From the NCBI GenBank assembly GCA_963575745.1, contig CAUYUJ010016466.1:1-64000 (forward strand): 64,000 nucleotides of DNA, read 5' to 3'. Shown piece by piece: positions 10,081 through 20,809 of this stretch. Made by a program: the position numbers and the translations under genes. This DNA is from Prorocentrum cordatum (lineage: Eukaryota; Sar; Dinophyceae; Prorocentrales; Prorocentraceae). Under the pieces are notes generated by a model that was not told the DNA's origin, made no database searches, and worked only from the letters and a program-made list of their open reading frames with translations. Position 1 is the stretch's first letter. Each line of letters begins with the position of its first letter.

Positions 10081-10540
10081 ATACACAAAGAACTTCCACA
10101 CCTTTGCTTCGGAAATCCATGAAGCGGCGTCATGGGTGACCAACCAACGTGTTACTGCTTACGAACTACCAGGAGCCTTCGGAAATCAATGAAGCGCAGT
10201 CATGGGTAACCCCACCAGTGTGTTACTGCTTACGAACTACCAGGAACCTTTTTTTTTTTCCGGAAATCAATGAAGCGCCGTCATGGGTAACCCACCAGCG
10301 TGTTACTGCTCACGAACTACCAAACCTTCGGAAATCAATGAAGCGCCGCCATGGGTAACCCACCAACGTGTTACTGCTTACGAACTACCAGAACCCCATG
10401 GACATCAATGAAGCGCCGCCACGTGTAACCCACCAGCTTCTTACTGCTCACGAACTACCAAGCCTTCGGAAATCAATGAAGCGCCGCCATGGGTAACCCA
10501 CCAGCGTCTTACTGCTTGCGGACTACCCGAAACCTTCGGA
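10081..10540 (+). repeat. About 70-bp tandem repeat, six to seven units
   Basis: The word ATCAATGAAGCG (first unit variant) recurs at about 10119, 10189, 10270, 10338, 10408 and 10476, with ACGAACTACCA and TGTTACTGCT in each unit. The third spacing is longer because of a run of T near 10250. The 9916-10080 interval before it shows nothing recognisable. Confidence 0.9.
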
Positions 10541-11069
10541 CAAGAACGACGGAACGCCACGCCGACGGGCTCCGCACGGCAACTTGTCATTCGCTCCTCT
10601 CTGGACCTCTCCCAGGGCACGTTATGAACCGGATTTCGAGGCGACTCCGCACGTGGTGACGAGGGCCTCCCAAACGGGCGCAGAAAAGCGAAAGTGAGGC
10701 GAGGGTGGCGATATGTTCTTTTCCACAGAAAAAAAACACAGGTGGCACAACCAGGTCGCGCACCAAAAGGTCGCCAGGCGAAGCGGGAACACCGCACAAG
10801 CCGACCTGGGCAAACTCGTGACATAACCCGTAACCTTGGCCACATATCGGCAATGCGGTTGCGACGGGAGATGAGGGAAGAGAAGAGAGAAAGGACGATC
10901 GCGTTGTGTGGATATCTCCGAAGGCTCTGCCAGCAGTTTATCTGCACGCAAAACGGACGCCGTGGAGAGAGGAGGAGCAGGAGGAGGAGGAGGAGGAGGA
11001 GGACGAGGAAGGACAGCAGACGGGAGGAGCGAACGTCGCCTGAGAGGGCGCGTCTGTCTGTAGGCCGCG
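10541..11069. other. Unassigned DNA with a GGA tract at 10970-11005
   Basis: No gene seen. A 163-168 residue frame exists on each strand, without a domain. Confidence 0.5.
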
Positions 11070-12162
11070 CTACGGCACGCCAGCCCCGCCCGACAGATTT
11101 GCGGGCAGCCTCAGGGCACGGCGAGCGGCAGCTACGGCGGTCGTCTGCTTGCTGCAGGTCATTGGGATGTCCTGGTCCATCGTGAGGTGGTAGGCCCTGG
11201 TGGCCACGGGGAGCCCGGCGATGCTGTTCGGGATGCCGCTCTCGCCATGGAACGGCTCGGTCACCTCGGGGAGGCCGAGCCTCGTCATGATGTTGGTTCT
11301 CAGCTGGCCGCGCGGTAAGCTCAGCTGGTGCCGCGTCCTTTCACATACTAAGTAGTGCTGGATGTTGTCGTCGGCGCGCAGGCGCCCGAAATGGCATGGG
11401 CGCTTTGTCGGGATCACGTGCGTCCTGTGCGAGGTCGCCCACGCGCCCGCGAGGACCTTCAGGGCGCTCCACAGCCTGGGGGGCGGCCGCGTCGCGAGGT
11501 GGGAGCGGAGGCGCATCCACCGAGCGGAGAGATCATCAGGAACTTGTTGGTCTTGAATGAGGTCACGCTGTGCGTCGGCGTCGTCAGGTGGGTCTTCAAC
11601 TCCCATGTCGTTGTCGTCGCGGCGAATGTTGTCCGGGTCGGCGTCGGGCTCCAGCAGCGGGGGGGCGCGGGCAATCCGGCGGCGTCGGGCACGGTTTTGG
11701 GCAGCCTCGTGGCTGAGCAACGATTTTCGACTGCGCGGCGACCTGCTGCGCGGCGACTCGCCCTGGGTCACTGCGCGGGACAGGCGGTGCTCCAGGAGGA
11801 TGCGTCCAGGGCCGCTGGTGGCCCGCGCTTGATTGCACGTGTCAATGGCGATGCGGCGTCGTTGCGTGTCGGTAGTGTACAACGGCGGCGCAGAGCAGCT
11901 CGTACAAACAGGTGACGCACCAATGCCTCCAGTCGTCCTGGTTGTTGATGAGTCGGTCGTTCAACGGGCGGCCAGGCAGCCAGTGCGCAGCCCATGAGCG
12001 CGCCCTGTTAAGAAGGCGCTCTTGGGCTCGTTCAGCTTCGCGCCGCGGTCCAGATTGCGCTTCTCGTGAAAGTTGGCGGGCAGGGTCTAGCGTGGAGTAC
12101 CGTGCGATCAGGCGGCGTGTAATGGTGTCAGGCATGGTGTCAATGTAGAGCTGCTCGTTCAA
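11070..12162 (-). pseudogene. LINE-2 C-terminal tail with zinc-binding motif
   Basis: Two overlapping frames (11842-12162 and 11070-11882) carry the 3' coding part. The second holds a motif of the form C-H-F-G-R, D-D-N, then H-Y-L-x-C near plus positions 11340-11400, similar to the cysteine/histidine tail that follows RT in many LINEs. Before it lies an Arg-rich region with DDNDMGVEDPPDDADAQ-like acidic residues. The frame change near 11860 indicates decay. That this is the end of the same protein is inferred from order and strand. Confidence 0.6.
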
Positions 12163-12344
12163 CTACTTTATGTAGGCTTTCAGCGGCGTGATCTTGGCAC
12201 TGTTGCGACGTTGATGGCGGTCAGGTTGTTGAGATAGGCGAGGGGCGTGGCGTTGAAGGATGGATTGCCGTCCTGCTCTGGCGGCGCGCCTGCGGCCGGC
12301 GACCATGGCGGCTCGCGCGCGGGGTCTGGGCCCAGAAGTGCGGG

Positions 12345-13196
12345 TCAGGCGCTTGAGATGTGATCCTTCACAGTCAACGAAAAGGTGGAGTTGATGACGC
12401 CTTCGAAGCGCTGGACGATGGCGGCCTTGATCTCCCAACAGTCGTTGCCCCGCGCGCCTTGCCGTGCAGTGGTGACGGGAAGCTGGTCGTAAGCGGTGTC
12501 GCAAAGTTCGCTATGTGCGCGTCCCCACTCTGTCGCAGTGGTAGACGCCGTTCTCCAGAGAGTGGCGGCCAGGTAGTTCTCGATGCCGATGGGGACCTCC
12601 GCGTTCGCCCAGAGCGACATCGCGAGGGCGCCGGACTTGGCGAAGCTGGAGGGGGCGACGCGCAGCAGCTTGTCTATGGCCTGCAGCTCCTGCTGCAGGA
12701 TGCCCTCGGGCGGTTCGAAGAGCTGACCGACGTGGCCCAGGCGCGTGACGGCGGAGACGTTGTACAGCTCGATGCTGTGCTGGATGGGGGCGTGCGAGGC
12801 GGCGAGCTTCTCCGCGCGGTCCCACCATTTCACTGCGGGGCCACGCCATTGGTCAGCGAGAATGGCGCCTGGGCCCACGAAGAAGCCAAGGTCGCGGGCT
12901 ATGGCCTCAATCTTGAAATTGAACCATGGGGCGCGGGCAGCCGCGAGAACGCGTCGAATCTCGGCTACGAAGTCTTGCGATGGGAGGGCCCAAGTCGGGG
13001 CGACGATGCACTTCTTGGCCAGCTGTTGGAGGCCTGCAAGGGTCTCGGCTGCGATCATGTGGAGGGCGAGCACGCTGGGGCCAGCCAGCCTGGCAAGGAC
13101 GATGCCGAGGTCGTCGGCGCAGGCGGTGATGAGCCCGCGGTGGATGGCGCTGAGCTTGCGGCTGTTGGCGATGATGCCGGGGTCGAAGACGAGCGC
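12345..13196 (-). pseudogene. LINE-2 reverse transcriptase, second half (motif C onward)
   Basis: Directly after the TGA, in the same frame, translation continues with ALVFDPG and then CADDLGIV, where the two catalytic aspartates are encoded at plus 13110-13115. About 240 further residues follow without a stop (LEPPEGILQQELQAID-like helical region, then WANAEVPIG), the region between RT and the tail in this kind of LINE. The first ATG is at 13073, but that start is after motif C and is not a meaningful gene start. Confidence 0.8.
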
Positions 13197-13199
13197 TCA
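13197..13199 (-). other. In-frame TGA within RT motif B of LINE-2
   Basis: The frame reads GRPLSGTI, then TGA, then ALVFDPG. Both sides are in one frame and together form the motif B to motif C stretch of a LINE RT. A single substitution could have made the stop, for example from TGG. Confidence 0.85.
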
Positions 13200-14489
13200 G
13201 ATCGTGCCGCTCAAGGGGCGTCCCAGAGCAACGCCCGATGCAGCGATCAGGAGTGGGCGACGTTCACCTCCCAAGTCGAGGAACGATGCGGGCCAGAAGT
13301 GGCACGCCTGGATCAGGTGCATCAAGTGGCCGTGGATGCCCCAGCGCTCGAGAACAGTCCACATCCACTGGTGGCCGAGTCTGGGGAACGCGGCTGCGAT
13401 GTCCATGCTGACGAAGACGGGCATGTCTGAGGATGCTGACGGGGACAGGCTGCGTCGATGCGCGGCGGCGTCCACGATGGCGATGTTGTTCAAAAACTGG
13501 CGGCCGGTGACGAAGCCCTGCTGCTCGGGGGGCGTCTGGGCTGCAAGGCCGCGGAGCTGGCGGTTGGCGGCGGACGCCAGCAGCCTCGCGTCCGAGCTCT
13601 TCATTGAAAGCGGACGAAGGCAATTAGGGGGGCGCGCGCACTCCGCATTGCCAGATGGTTCGCCACCTTTGGGCAACATGGCCATGAGAGAGGAATTCAG
13701 GTCGCGCGGGATGTTGTGGTTGGCAGCGATGTCGTAGCATGCGTCGGCGAGGATGTCGAAGCTGTCGGGGGCGCGGAGCCGCGCTCGGCATGGGGGGCCG
13801 TCGGGGCCAGGGGCAGAGTCTCCAGCGAGGCGTGCTGGTTTCTTAAGATCTTGTGCGTCGGGGAGAGACAGCTCTGCTCGCTGGCGCCGACGGGAGACAG
13901 AGTCGCGAGGTGGTCGGTGAGGCGCTTCTCGCCCGCGTGCTTCTCGGCAGACACGCGGGCCAAGTGACGCGTGATGGCCTGGTGCACGGCGGCGGGATTT
14001 GTCGCGACGTTGGACGAGTTGCCGACGATGATCTCGATGCCAGTCAACATGAGGCGCTCGGAAAAGGGTTTCCAGTGTTCGCCGCGGCAACCTTCTCGCT
14101 CGACGCGCCGACGCCACTACTGGCCGAGGGGGGCGTTGTTGGCGGCAAAGGCAGATCGCGAGAGGGCAGCTGAGTGTGCCTTGCGCTCGTCGTTGAGGCT
14201 GGCGCGCGTGGCGCCCGCGGCCGCGGCGAACAGCGCCGCGTCGTTGATGCTGGCCGTGTTGCCGACGACCTTCAGGTGATGGCGCCCGATCTCGGAGTTC
14301 TCGATCAGCGTCTTCGCGAGAGGGGCGTTCTGGCACTAGACCGGGCGGGCAATGCTGCGCAACGTCGTGGCGCGGGCCTCCTTGGAGACACTCGCAGTCA
14401 TTGATTTCAGCTCGGCAGCAGGAATCTAGGTGGGTGCGTCGCGTGCGCGGGCAGCTGCGACTTGAATCGCGGCCGCGAGGGCGCGCCAT
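13197..14489 (-). pseudogene. LINE-2 reverse transcriptase, first half
   Basis: A 430-residue open frame. Its first half is Arg-rich and probably out of frame. From about plus 13870 it gives RT landmarks in order: SAPGPDG (about 13796-13811), a SLMAMLPKGG stretch, RPLSMKSSDARLLA, EQQGFVTGRQF, then motif A FVSMDIAAAFPRL with the metal-binding aspartate at 13401-13403, and motif B ending PLSGTI. Domain order and the SDARLLASA / QQGF motifs point to a LINE RT rather than a group II intron or LTR element. Confidence 0.8.
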
Positions 14490-14511
14490 CTAGCAATCGG
14501 GGTGGGCAGCG

Positions 14512-15990
14512 TCACGTCGGTGGTAGTGATGATCTTTTTTTCATGTGATGCTTGTAGTGATCGGCGTCGAAGATGTAGGCGGGGGCGCCGCGCTCGGTGG
14601 CTGGTCTGGGCTCGCGGAGGCGGATGCGGAGGCGCATGATCTTGAGCTTGCTGATCGGGCCCCTGGCGTTCTCGAGGGGGGCGTCGTCGGCAATGTAAAT
14701 GCCCCCATGAGAGGCGTGAGGTGGCTCGGAAGCTTGATGAAGCAGCGGTCGGTGTCGAAGATGCAGGCGGGGATGCCGCGCTCGGCGGCTGGTCTGGGCT
14801 TGCGGAGGCGGGCGCGGAGGTGCATGATCTTGAGCTTGCTGATCGGGCCCCTGGCGTTCGCGAGGGGGCGTCGTCGGCGATGTAAATGCCCCGATGAGAG
14901 GCACGAGGTGGCTCGGAATGTTGATGAAGCAGCGGCCGATCGTTGATTCACTCGCGTTGCCTACGGGTCTGCGCGTCGTAGACATGGATGCGATTTCAAT
15001 CGCGTCACGAAGCAGCGAGCGCCAGAAGACAGGCCGGCACTGGTATCTCTGCGCGGCGGTGGAGTCGGAGTCGACGGGGGCGCTGAGGGACCTCGGGGGG
15101 AACTCGGAAACGTTGAAGCCACCCACGACCATGAAGAAACGAAATTGAAGCTGTTCGTCAGCATGCTGTCGCAGTGTTTGCCATTGGTCGCGAAAGTGAA
15201 TACGGCCGGCTGGCGCGAGGCCGCGGTTGACTTTAAACTGGAGGCGGGCATCCGCGACGCACAGCCAAGCGGCGCGGCCAGGGATGACGACCTCGAGCCT
15301 GGTTTGAGGCCGTTGTTCACATGAAAGCTGAAGCCCTCTCTTGCCACACGGGGCGAGGAAGCCGACGCCGCCGGCGCTGGAGACGGGCACGTCGTTGACG
15401 ATCGCGGGCGGGTGGAACGGCTTGCACGGGTGCTGGGTCGAATTGGCCAGTAGAATGAGGTCGTGAAGGGATCCGCGTGCTGTAAGGCAGAAGCATGCAA
15501 CGTTTGTCTTCGCGGCGTTGGTCATATTGTCCTAGAAGAGCTCGAGTGTTCCAGAAGGCAGGAGCCACGGGCTCCAGCGGTAGCTCCAGCGGTAGCTAGA
15601 GCCACTGCGCTGCCGCGAGGGCGTCCGCGACGTTGGAGGCGAACTCGGCATTGATATGCCGCTGCTTGTCTTCGGTGAAGCCACGGTCCATGGCGGCGTT
15701 GGACCGCTGGTTTCTGGTGGGTTCGCCAGCATGGGCTCCGATGAGCAAACGAACCAGAGCGCCCCCACGATTAGCAATGTAGCCAAGGGTCCTGCGCATG
15801 CGGAGGTCGACGTCGGGGCTGGCGTTCTGCATGATCTTGGCGAGGCGTTTGCAGTGCACTTCTGTGCGGACGGCTTTCGGACTTTTGTCTGCTGGAACAT
15901 ATAGAGGGACATGTACACCACAACCCAGATCGATTGCGAAGTTGCGCCATCCCTTTCCGTTACGGAGAGCACCGTGGGGACGCTGGGCAC
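14512..15990 (-). pseudogene. LINE-2 endonuclease (EEP) remnant
   Basis: Minus frames give a plausible coding series. At 15596-15859 there is a basic helical stretch (CKRLAKIMQNASPDVDLRMR). At 14512-15525 there is an endonuclease-like stretch with FMVVGGFNVSE near 15097-15142, which resembles the GGDFN motif of exonuclease-endonuclease-phosphatase domains but lacks the aspartate. Downstream, a 188-bp tandem duplication shifts the frame. Catalytic residues after that are not clear, so activity is unlikely. Confidence 0.55.
14566..14941 (+). repeat. Tandem duplication, 2 x about 188 bp
   Basis: GTCGAAGATG(T/C)AGGCGGGG begins at 14566 and at 14754. The two units match throughout apart from substitutions and one- or two-base gaps (for example GGCGTTCTCGAGGGG versus GGCGTTCGCGAGGGG). 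The offset is not a multiple of three, so the duplication changes the reading frame of LINE-2. Confidence 0.9.
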
Positions 15991-16097
15991 GAGGTTATGC
16001 CGCGACGGTGCCGCCGCTGACCTTGAACGAGTGACGCTTGGCGGGGCCGACGGTATGAAAATATGACAATGTCTTCGGTGCTTTCGGCCTTGGCAAG

Positions 16098-16841
16098 CTA
16101 TTCTGCGAGGGCGCGTTCGAACTCGGGCTGGTTGAGCCCCTGTGGACTGCTGCGCCAGAACGTTGCGGGGTCGGGGCCCCAGTCCCGCGTGCCAAGGCCC
16201 TCGAGGTTGAGAGCGGGAACACGTGCTTCTGCGGCTGTGACGATGGCTTCAAGCTTTGCAATGGCGGTCTTGCGCTCGACATTCTGCTTGTCGAGGTCGT
16301 TGGTGCGCTGCGTGACGCTGTGGATGCTGCGTTCGGTGGCTTCGTGACTCTGGCTGAGCTCGGACGTGACCTTCGTCATGTAGGCGAGGAAGTCTTGGCT
16401 GGCTTGTGCTGTGTCAGCGCGTGCTGCGGTTTTGAACTTGGCGCTGGCGTCGGCGATTTGGGCGGCCACGGTCTCCTCCAGCTGCTTGCGAACGTGAGCG
16501 GGCAGGTCATTCACCGCAAGCTTCGCTGCACCATCAGGCCATGGATGTTGTTGACGTTTGCCACAGTCGAGGTCCTGTCCGTTGGGAAGGAGTGCGAGAG
16601 GTCCAGCTGCTTGTGGATGAGCGTGCGTTCCCATGGAGATACACAGTGGCCCGCGCCAGCCACCCAATATCGCGCGTGAAGGCTGTTGCAGGCGAGGGAC
16701 GGGCCGAATATGAAGCTCAACCAACAGGGCAGCTGGAAGGCGTGGCGTGGGAAATGGGTCCCTAGCTGTCCCTGGACCAAGGGTTTCCGTGCTTTGCCAC
16801 GGGGCGAAATCATCTGGAGCCAAAATTGCTACGGACAGCAA
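16098..16841 (-). pseudogene. LINE-2 ORF1-like coiled-coil region
   Basis: A 247-residue frame. From about residue 105 it has strongly helical, heptad-rich sequence: LPAHVRKQLEETVAAQIADA, then TQASQDFLAYMTKVTSEL-like residues, then NVERKTAIAKLEAIVTAAEA. It ends with GLGTRDWGPDPATFWRSS. The N-terminal third looks non-coding. Coiled coils are usual in LINE ORF1 proteins, which bind RNA as oligomers. The assignment rests on position upstream of the endonuclease/RT on the same strand. The following frame at about 15995-16080 (FHTVGPAKRHSFKVSGG) may continue the protein after a break. Confidence 0.55.
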
Positions 16842-16925
16842 GCGGGGGGAGGAGGAGGAGGAGGAGGAGGAGGAGGAGGAGGAGGAGGAGGAGGAGGAGG
16901 AGGAGGAGGAAGAGGAGGAGGACGA
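16842..16925 (+). repeat. (GGA)n tract
   Basis: About 80 bp of near-perfect GGA triplets. Confidence 0.98.
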
Positions 16926-17700
16926 GGAGACGGAAAGGGGATTAGCTGAAAAGCGCCCCAGGCGGATTAGAACATGTCAAACGCGCCAATTCGGACTATG
17001 AAGGGAGCGAGTGGAACCATGAGAGCATTCGTCGCACCGCTTTGGGGTGAGAACGCCCGCGGCTCGAACAGCGCAGACTGAACTCATCGCAGAGCAGCGC
17101 GTGATAAAACCATGACCCTGGGGGGGGACGAGGAAGAGGCACGGCACGGCAGCCATGGGGTCCTGCAGGCGAACCCGCTGAGCTCCTGCCAAGCCCGCGG
17201 CGCTGGGGCGGCGGCTGAGCGCGCCGCTCTTCGGGGCCCGACGCGCACTCAGGCAGCGAACGTCCGCTGCCCCGCGACGACAGAGGAAGAGGAGGACGAG
17301 GAAGAGGAGGAGGAGGAGGAGGAGGAGGAGGAGGAGGAGGAGGAGGCAGAGGGGGGGAGGAAAAGGGGGAATGGGGAGGAGGACACACCGCACGCACAGC
17401 GCGGGCTCGGGGCCTGCACCTCTGTGAGGGGGCGGTCAGCGAGCCTGGGAAGCCCAGCTGTGGCCTCTTCGCGCATGCAGCCGGCGCGCGCGCCCCTTCA
17501 CGGCGCGGTGCACGAGCCCCACTGGCGTGCACTGTGACTCCACCCGAGGCCTCTGACGTGGAAGCGACTGTGCTCCTCCTCAGGCTCCTCCCGCCCCGCC
17601 CCCCCCCTGGTCGAGAGGCAAGGCTCGCCGGTGGGGCTCGTGCACCCTGCTTTGAATTGGCGTCCGCGCGCGCACGGGTGACGGTACAGTGAGCGGCTTG
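16926..17700. other. GC-rich DNA with a GAGGAGG tract at 17281-17348
   Basis: Open frames on both strands are poly-Glu, poly-Ser or Arg/Pro-rich by-products of the triplet tract. No gene seen. Confidence 0.6.
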
Positions 17701-18300
17701 AGTAAGGAACACTTGCTTTTCAAAAGGGGCTCGGTCGTTCCTTCTGTTTGCATGCGTTACCTATAGTTCCTTCTGCGTTATTTGTTATCTATCGTTGATT
17801 ATGCGTTATTCCTTGGGATAAAAAAAGGACTTCGTTCCTTCTGTATCGTTCCTTAGGTCAGGCCGATGACGGTATCGCTGCCCTTCCCTCCTGTGCTCAA
17901 CAGCGGCGGCGGCGGCGGCTGCCTCGGCGGCGAACGGCGACGACGCGCCCGAGGGCGGCGGCGGCGGCGGCGGCCGCCGCCGCCTGGGCAGCAGTGTCTG
18001 CACGCCCTGCAGGACCTCCGCGGGGCTCTCGCTGGCGGCGAGCCCGACGACGCCGACGTCGACCCAGCCGCCCGCGGCCCTGCGGCACACCTCGGCGGTT
18101 ACCGTCGTCGATCGGCGCCGGTATCGGCCTCGGCGTGCTCGGCGGCGGCGCCGGCATCGTCAGCACGGTTTTGCCGTCGTCGTCGTCGGCGTCGTCGTCG
18201 TCGGCGGCGGCGTCGTCGGCGTCGGTGACGTCGTCGTCGGTGACGTCGTCGTCGGCATCGGCGGTGCCGTCGGAGAACATCATCAAGGGATAACGCGCAT
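17701..18300. repeat. GTTCCTTCTGCGTTA words, then GGC and GTC triplets
   Basis: 17720-17860 repeats GTTCCTTCTG and GCGTTA words in otherwise AT-richer DNA. 17900-17990 is a GGC-rich run and 18170-18265 is GTCGTC-rich. No gene seen. Confidence 0.65.
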
Positions 18301-18801
18301 GGGGCCAGCAGATTCAGTCTGCGGCGCCGAACTGGAGGAGGATGAGGCGAAACTGACGTGACCTTGTGACTGGCCGTGCATCTCCCGTTGAATTGCCAAT
18401 CCTCCCGTGGACGTTGGGACCTGGCTTTGAACAAGCAGCACGCGCGCCTCCTTCTGCTTCCCCTCCTCTGCCTCCTCCTCCTCCCTTTCCGTGGGCGACG
18501 ACGATTGGCGCACGCGCCCCCAAGACGGGACACCCCTCACGTGTACGGCCTTGGTGGGCGCCTCCTTCTCCCCTCCTCCCCTGCGGAGCTCGATCCTGAG
18601 CCCGTGGGCCGTGCGATCAACTCACAGGTCCCATGGGGTACTAACTTTCGTCCGTCGTCGTCGTCGTCGTCGTCGCGTCGTCGTCGTCGTCGCCTCGGTC
18701 GTCGGTCGTCGTCGTCGTCGTCGTCGTCGCGTCGGTCGTCGGTCGCCGTCGTCGTCGTCGGTCGTCGTCGTCGTCGTCGTCGTCGTCGGCCGTCGCCGTC
18801 G

Positions 18802-18837
<36 letters not shown>

Positions 18838-19706
18838 TCGTCATCGTCAGTCGTCGGTCGTCGTCGTCGGTTGCCGTCGTCGTCGTCGTCGTCGTCGTCG
18901 TGGTCCCCCGACGTGCTTCTCAGCAGCACAGAACACGCTGCACAGATCTGCGAATCCAAGAACGAAACGGCTCCATTTGCTAATCGTCTGATGCAGGACC
19001 ATATCGACATACTCCCAGCAATAGGGAGGTTGACCGAAAGACCCCTCGGGCTCCAGGCGGGGGGAGCCTCGACGTAGGGAAACAGGTGTTTCGGCGGAGT
19101 CGCGAGTGGCAGGTGGAAGGGGTGCCAGTGCACGCGCGATAGGGGAAGGAATGTGGCCTGGCCCCTTCCACCCTGTAGGCCCTGAGCCCTCCCACCCGAC
19201 CCTTCGTGCATTAGGCCTCCAGGAAGGTAGCTCCATGGGCGCGAGGGAGCGAGGGAGGGATGGGAGGGAGAAGGAACGAAGATGAGGAAGAGGAGGGAGG
19301 AGCGAACAAAAAGGAGGAAGGAACTGTTGACCTGAAGAAAACTGCACTGGAGGGAAACGGGTCCTGGACAGTGGGGGCCTTCCCCCAGGACCAGCTCTTC
19401 AGCCTGAGCAGGGCCCTGAGAGGGCCCCGAGGGCGTGAAGCCCCGTTTGCGCCATGGCGACGCAGGGGCACACGCCAGCATGGGTTTCCCAGCCCGCGGC
19501 CCAGAGAGCTGGACCCTTTTCTGGGGGAAGCATTCGTCCCGGATCGATTCCTGATGGCCCAGGGGCTCGAGGACGGGCCCCTGGGGCCGACATCCTGGAG
19601 AAACGCCCAGGCTGCAAGGTACACTCGTCGAAGACCTGGGGGCGAGGCAGGAGCGAACAGGGCGGAGCGAGGCGGGTGGAAAGGGAGCGAGGGCCCATGG
19701 CCCTGA
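18301..19706. repeat. (GTC)n field at 18651-18900 with unassigned flanks
   Basis: About 250 bp of GTC triplets with CGTCGGTCGTCGG interruptions. The minus strand reads as poly-Asp in a 395-residue frame, which is an artefact. The flanks 18301-18650 and 18901-19706 show no domain in any frame. Confidence 0.7.
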
Positions 19707-19995
19707 AGGGGCTCTGGGACACACAAGTCATTAGACACAAATTACAGCATCCCCTATAGATTCCCATATTTTCTGGGTGTTTGTCTTCCCCCCCACACTT
19801 CCCAGACTTTCGCAGACATTCCGGGGAATCGACGATTAATTGAGTCTTTGTGTTGGTTCTTCTCCTGAGGCCCCTGCGCGGTTTCCCCCGGGGCCGTAGG
19901 CGACCCGACGAGGGCCTCCCAGGAGGCCCCAAAAAAGGGGAAAGCGGGCGAAGGGTAGCAGTGCACGGTTTCCCCCGGGCCGTAGGCGACCCGAG
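19707..19995 (+). repeat. Short interspersed repeat F, copy 2, and a 30-bp direct repeat
   Basis: The F core is at 19755-19868 (CCCATATTTTCTGGG, ATCGACGATTAATTG, TTCTTCTCCTGAG). The preceding 50 bp (AGGGGCTCTGGGACACACAA) also match the flank of the copy at 58633-58793, so the family is longer than its core. Just downstream, GGTTTCCCCCGGG...CCGTAGGCGACCCGA occurs twice, at about 19877-19906 and 19967-19995. Confidence 0.75.
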
Positions 19996-20032
19996 GAGGA
20001 GGAGGAGGAGGAGGAGTATTTTTCATCATCCG

Positions 20033-20809
20033 ATGAATCCGCATCCGCAGCCACAAGACCCAGATGAGCAAGCACAAAGGCAGGATGGTGAGGTGAACGA
20101 TGATCATACTGAGTTTTTGCAGACATACGTGCAATCAAGCTCAGCAACACCAGGGTCTGCAGCACCGCTGGGGTCAACGACGACGTCTTTTGGGGTTACA
20201 TCCTCTACCTTGTCTACAGCGCCGACAGCGGCTTCTGAACTTTCTGAGGCCAGCAGTTTGAGCGACACTGTTTTTTCGTCTGGTTTCCCAGGGACGAGGG
20301 ATTCCTCACAAACAAGGGCTTGTAGTGTGGAAAATACTCGTGCGAGCTGTTCCGATGGCTCCCGGCCCTTGTTTTTAGATGTAGATGAGGACACCAAGTC
20401 CCAGAAGGACGGGAGCAGCCCGCTTCGCCCGAGGGGGCCGAATCGTCACCCTCCCTGCTCCGCTGCCTCCTCGCCTCCCCTCGGGCCTTCGGAGGGCCCC
20501 TCTCCTTTCTTTGCAGCTGCGAACCGCCCTGAGAGGCGGGTAAAATTCAGCGAGCACACGTGCCAGCGCTCAGTGGACAGCTGTGATTTCACACAGCAAG
20601 GACGAGAGAGGGCGCTAGAATATTTAAAATGCACTCCATTGCCCTCGGCTTTAAAGAAGAAGTGCCCTCGGCAACAGACTGAAGGGTCACCACAAGATGA
20701 CACAAAATTCGGAAGCCAGGGACCCTCGTCCTTCGACCCCACCCCGACCGAGGCCACCGAGGGGGTATCCAGAGTACAGCCACAGACCCCCCCCCCCCCA
20801 GACAGCTGA
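20033..20809 (+). CDS. LINE-1 ORF1: disordered Ser/Thr/Pro-rich protein
   Basis: I start at the ATG at 20033 (MNPHPQPQDPDEQ) rather than the upstream in-frame ATG at 19850, because the latter would translate repeat F and a GGA tract. The 258-residue product has an acidic start, a long Ser/Thr/Ala-rich middle (residues about 35-100), a Pro/Ser/Gly part, and a short basic region RPERRVKFSEHTC followed by an ALEYLKCTPLPSALKKKC stretch. No coiled coil, RRM or zinc knuckle is obvious. It ends at a TGA eight bases after a run of 13 C (20787-20799). Losing one C would fuse it in frame to ORF2, so it may be the N-terminal region of a single polyprotein rather than a separate ORF1. Confidence 0.65.
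   Translation: MNPHPQPQDPDEQAQRQDGEVNDDHTEFLQTYVQSSSATPGSAAPLGSTTTSFGVTSSTLSTAPTAASELSEASSLSDTVFSSGFPGTRDSSQTRACSVENTRASCSDGSRPLFLDVDEDTKSQKDGSSPLRPRGPNRHPPCSAASSPPLGPSEGPSPFFAAANRPERRVKFSEHTCQRSVDSCDFTQQGRERALEYLKCTPLPSALKKKCPRQQTEGSPQDDTKFGSQGPSSFDPTPTEATEGVSRVQPQTPPPPDS

Larger units (their letters stand above)
11070..16841 (-). mobile_element. Decayed LINE retrotransposon (LINE-2)
   Basis: Reading the minus strand from 16841 down, the parts follow usual LINE order: a coiled-coil ORF1-like region (16098-16841), a small basic region and endonuclease remnant (14512-15990), reverse transcriptase (12345-14489) and a zinc-binding tail (11070-12162). The coding potential is split among frames, an in-frame TGA lies inside RT, and a 188-bp tandem duplication breaks the endonuclease. 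I infer a dead copy. No poly-A tail or clear target duplication was found. The 5' end lies beside a (GGA)n tract at 16842-16925. Confidence 0.8.

Noticed and set aside
13204-14500. Plus-strand frames across LINE-2 (for example 12360-13430 and 12745-13737)
   Set aside because: They are shadows of the minus-strand RT, whose motifs A, B and C are in the correct order.
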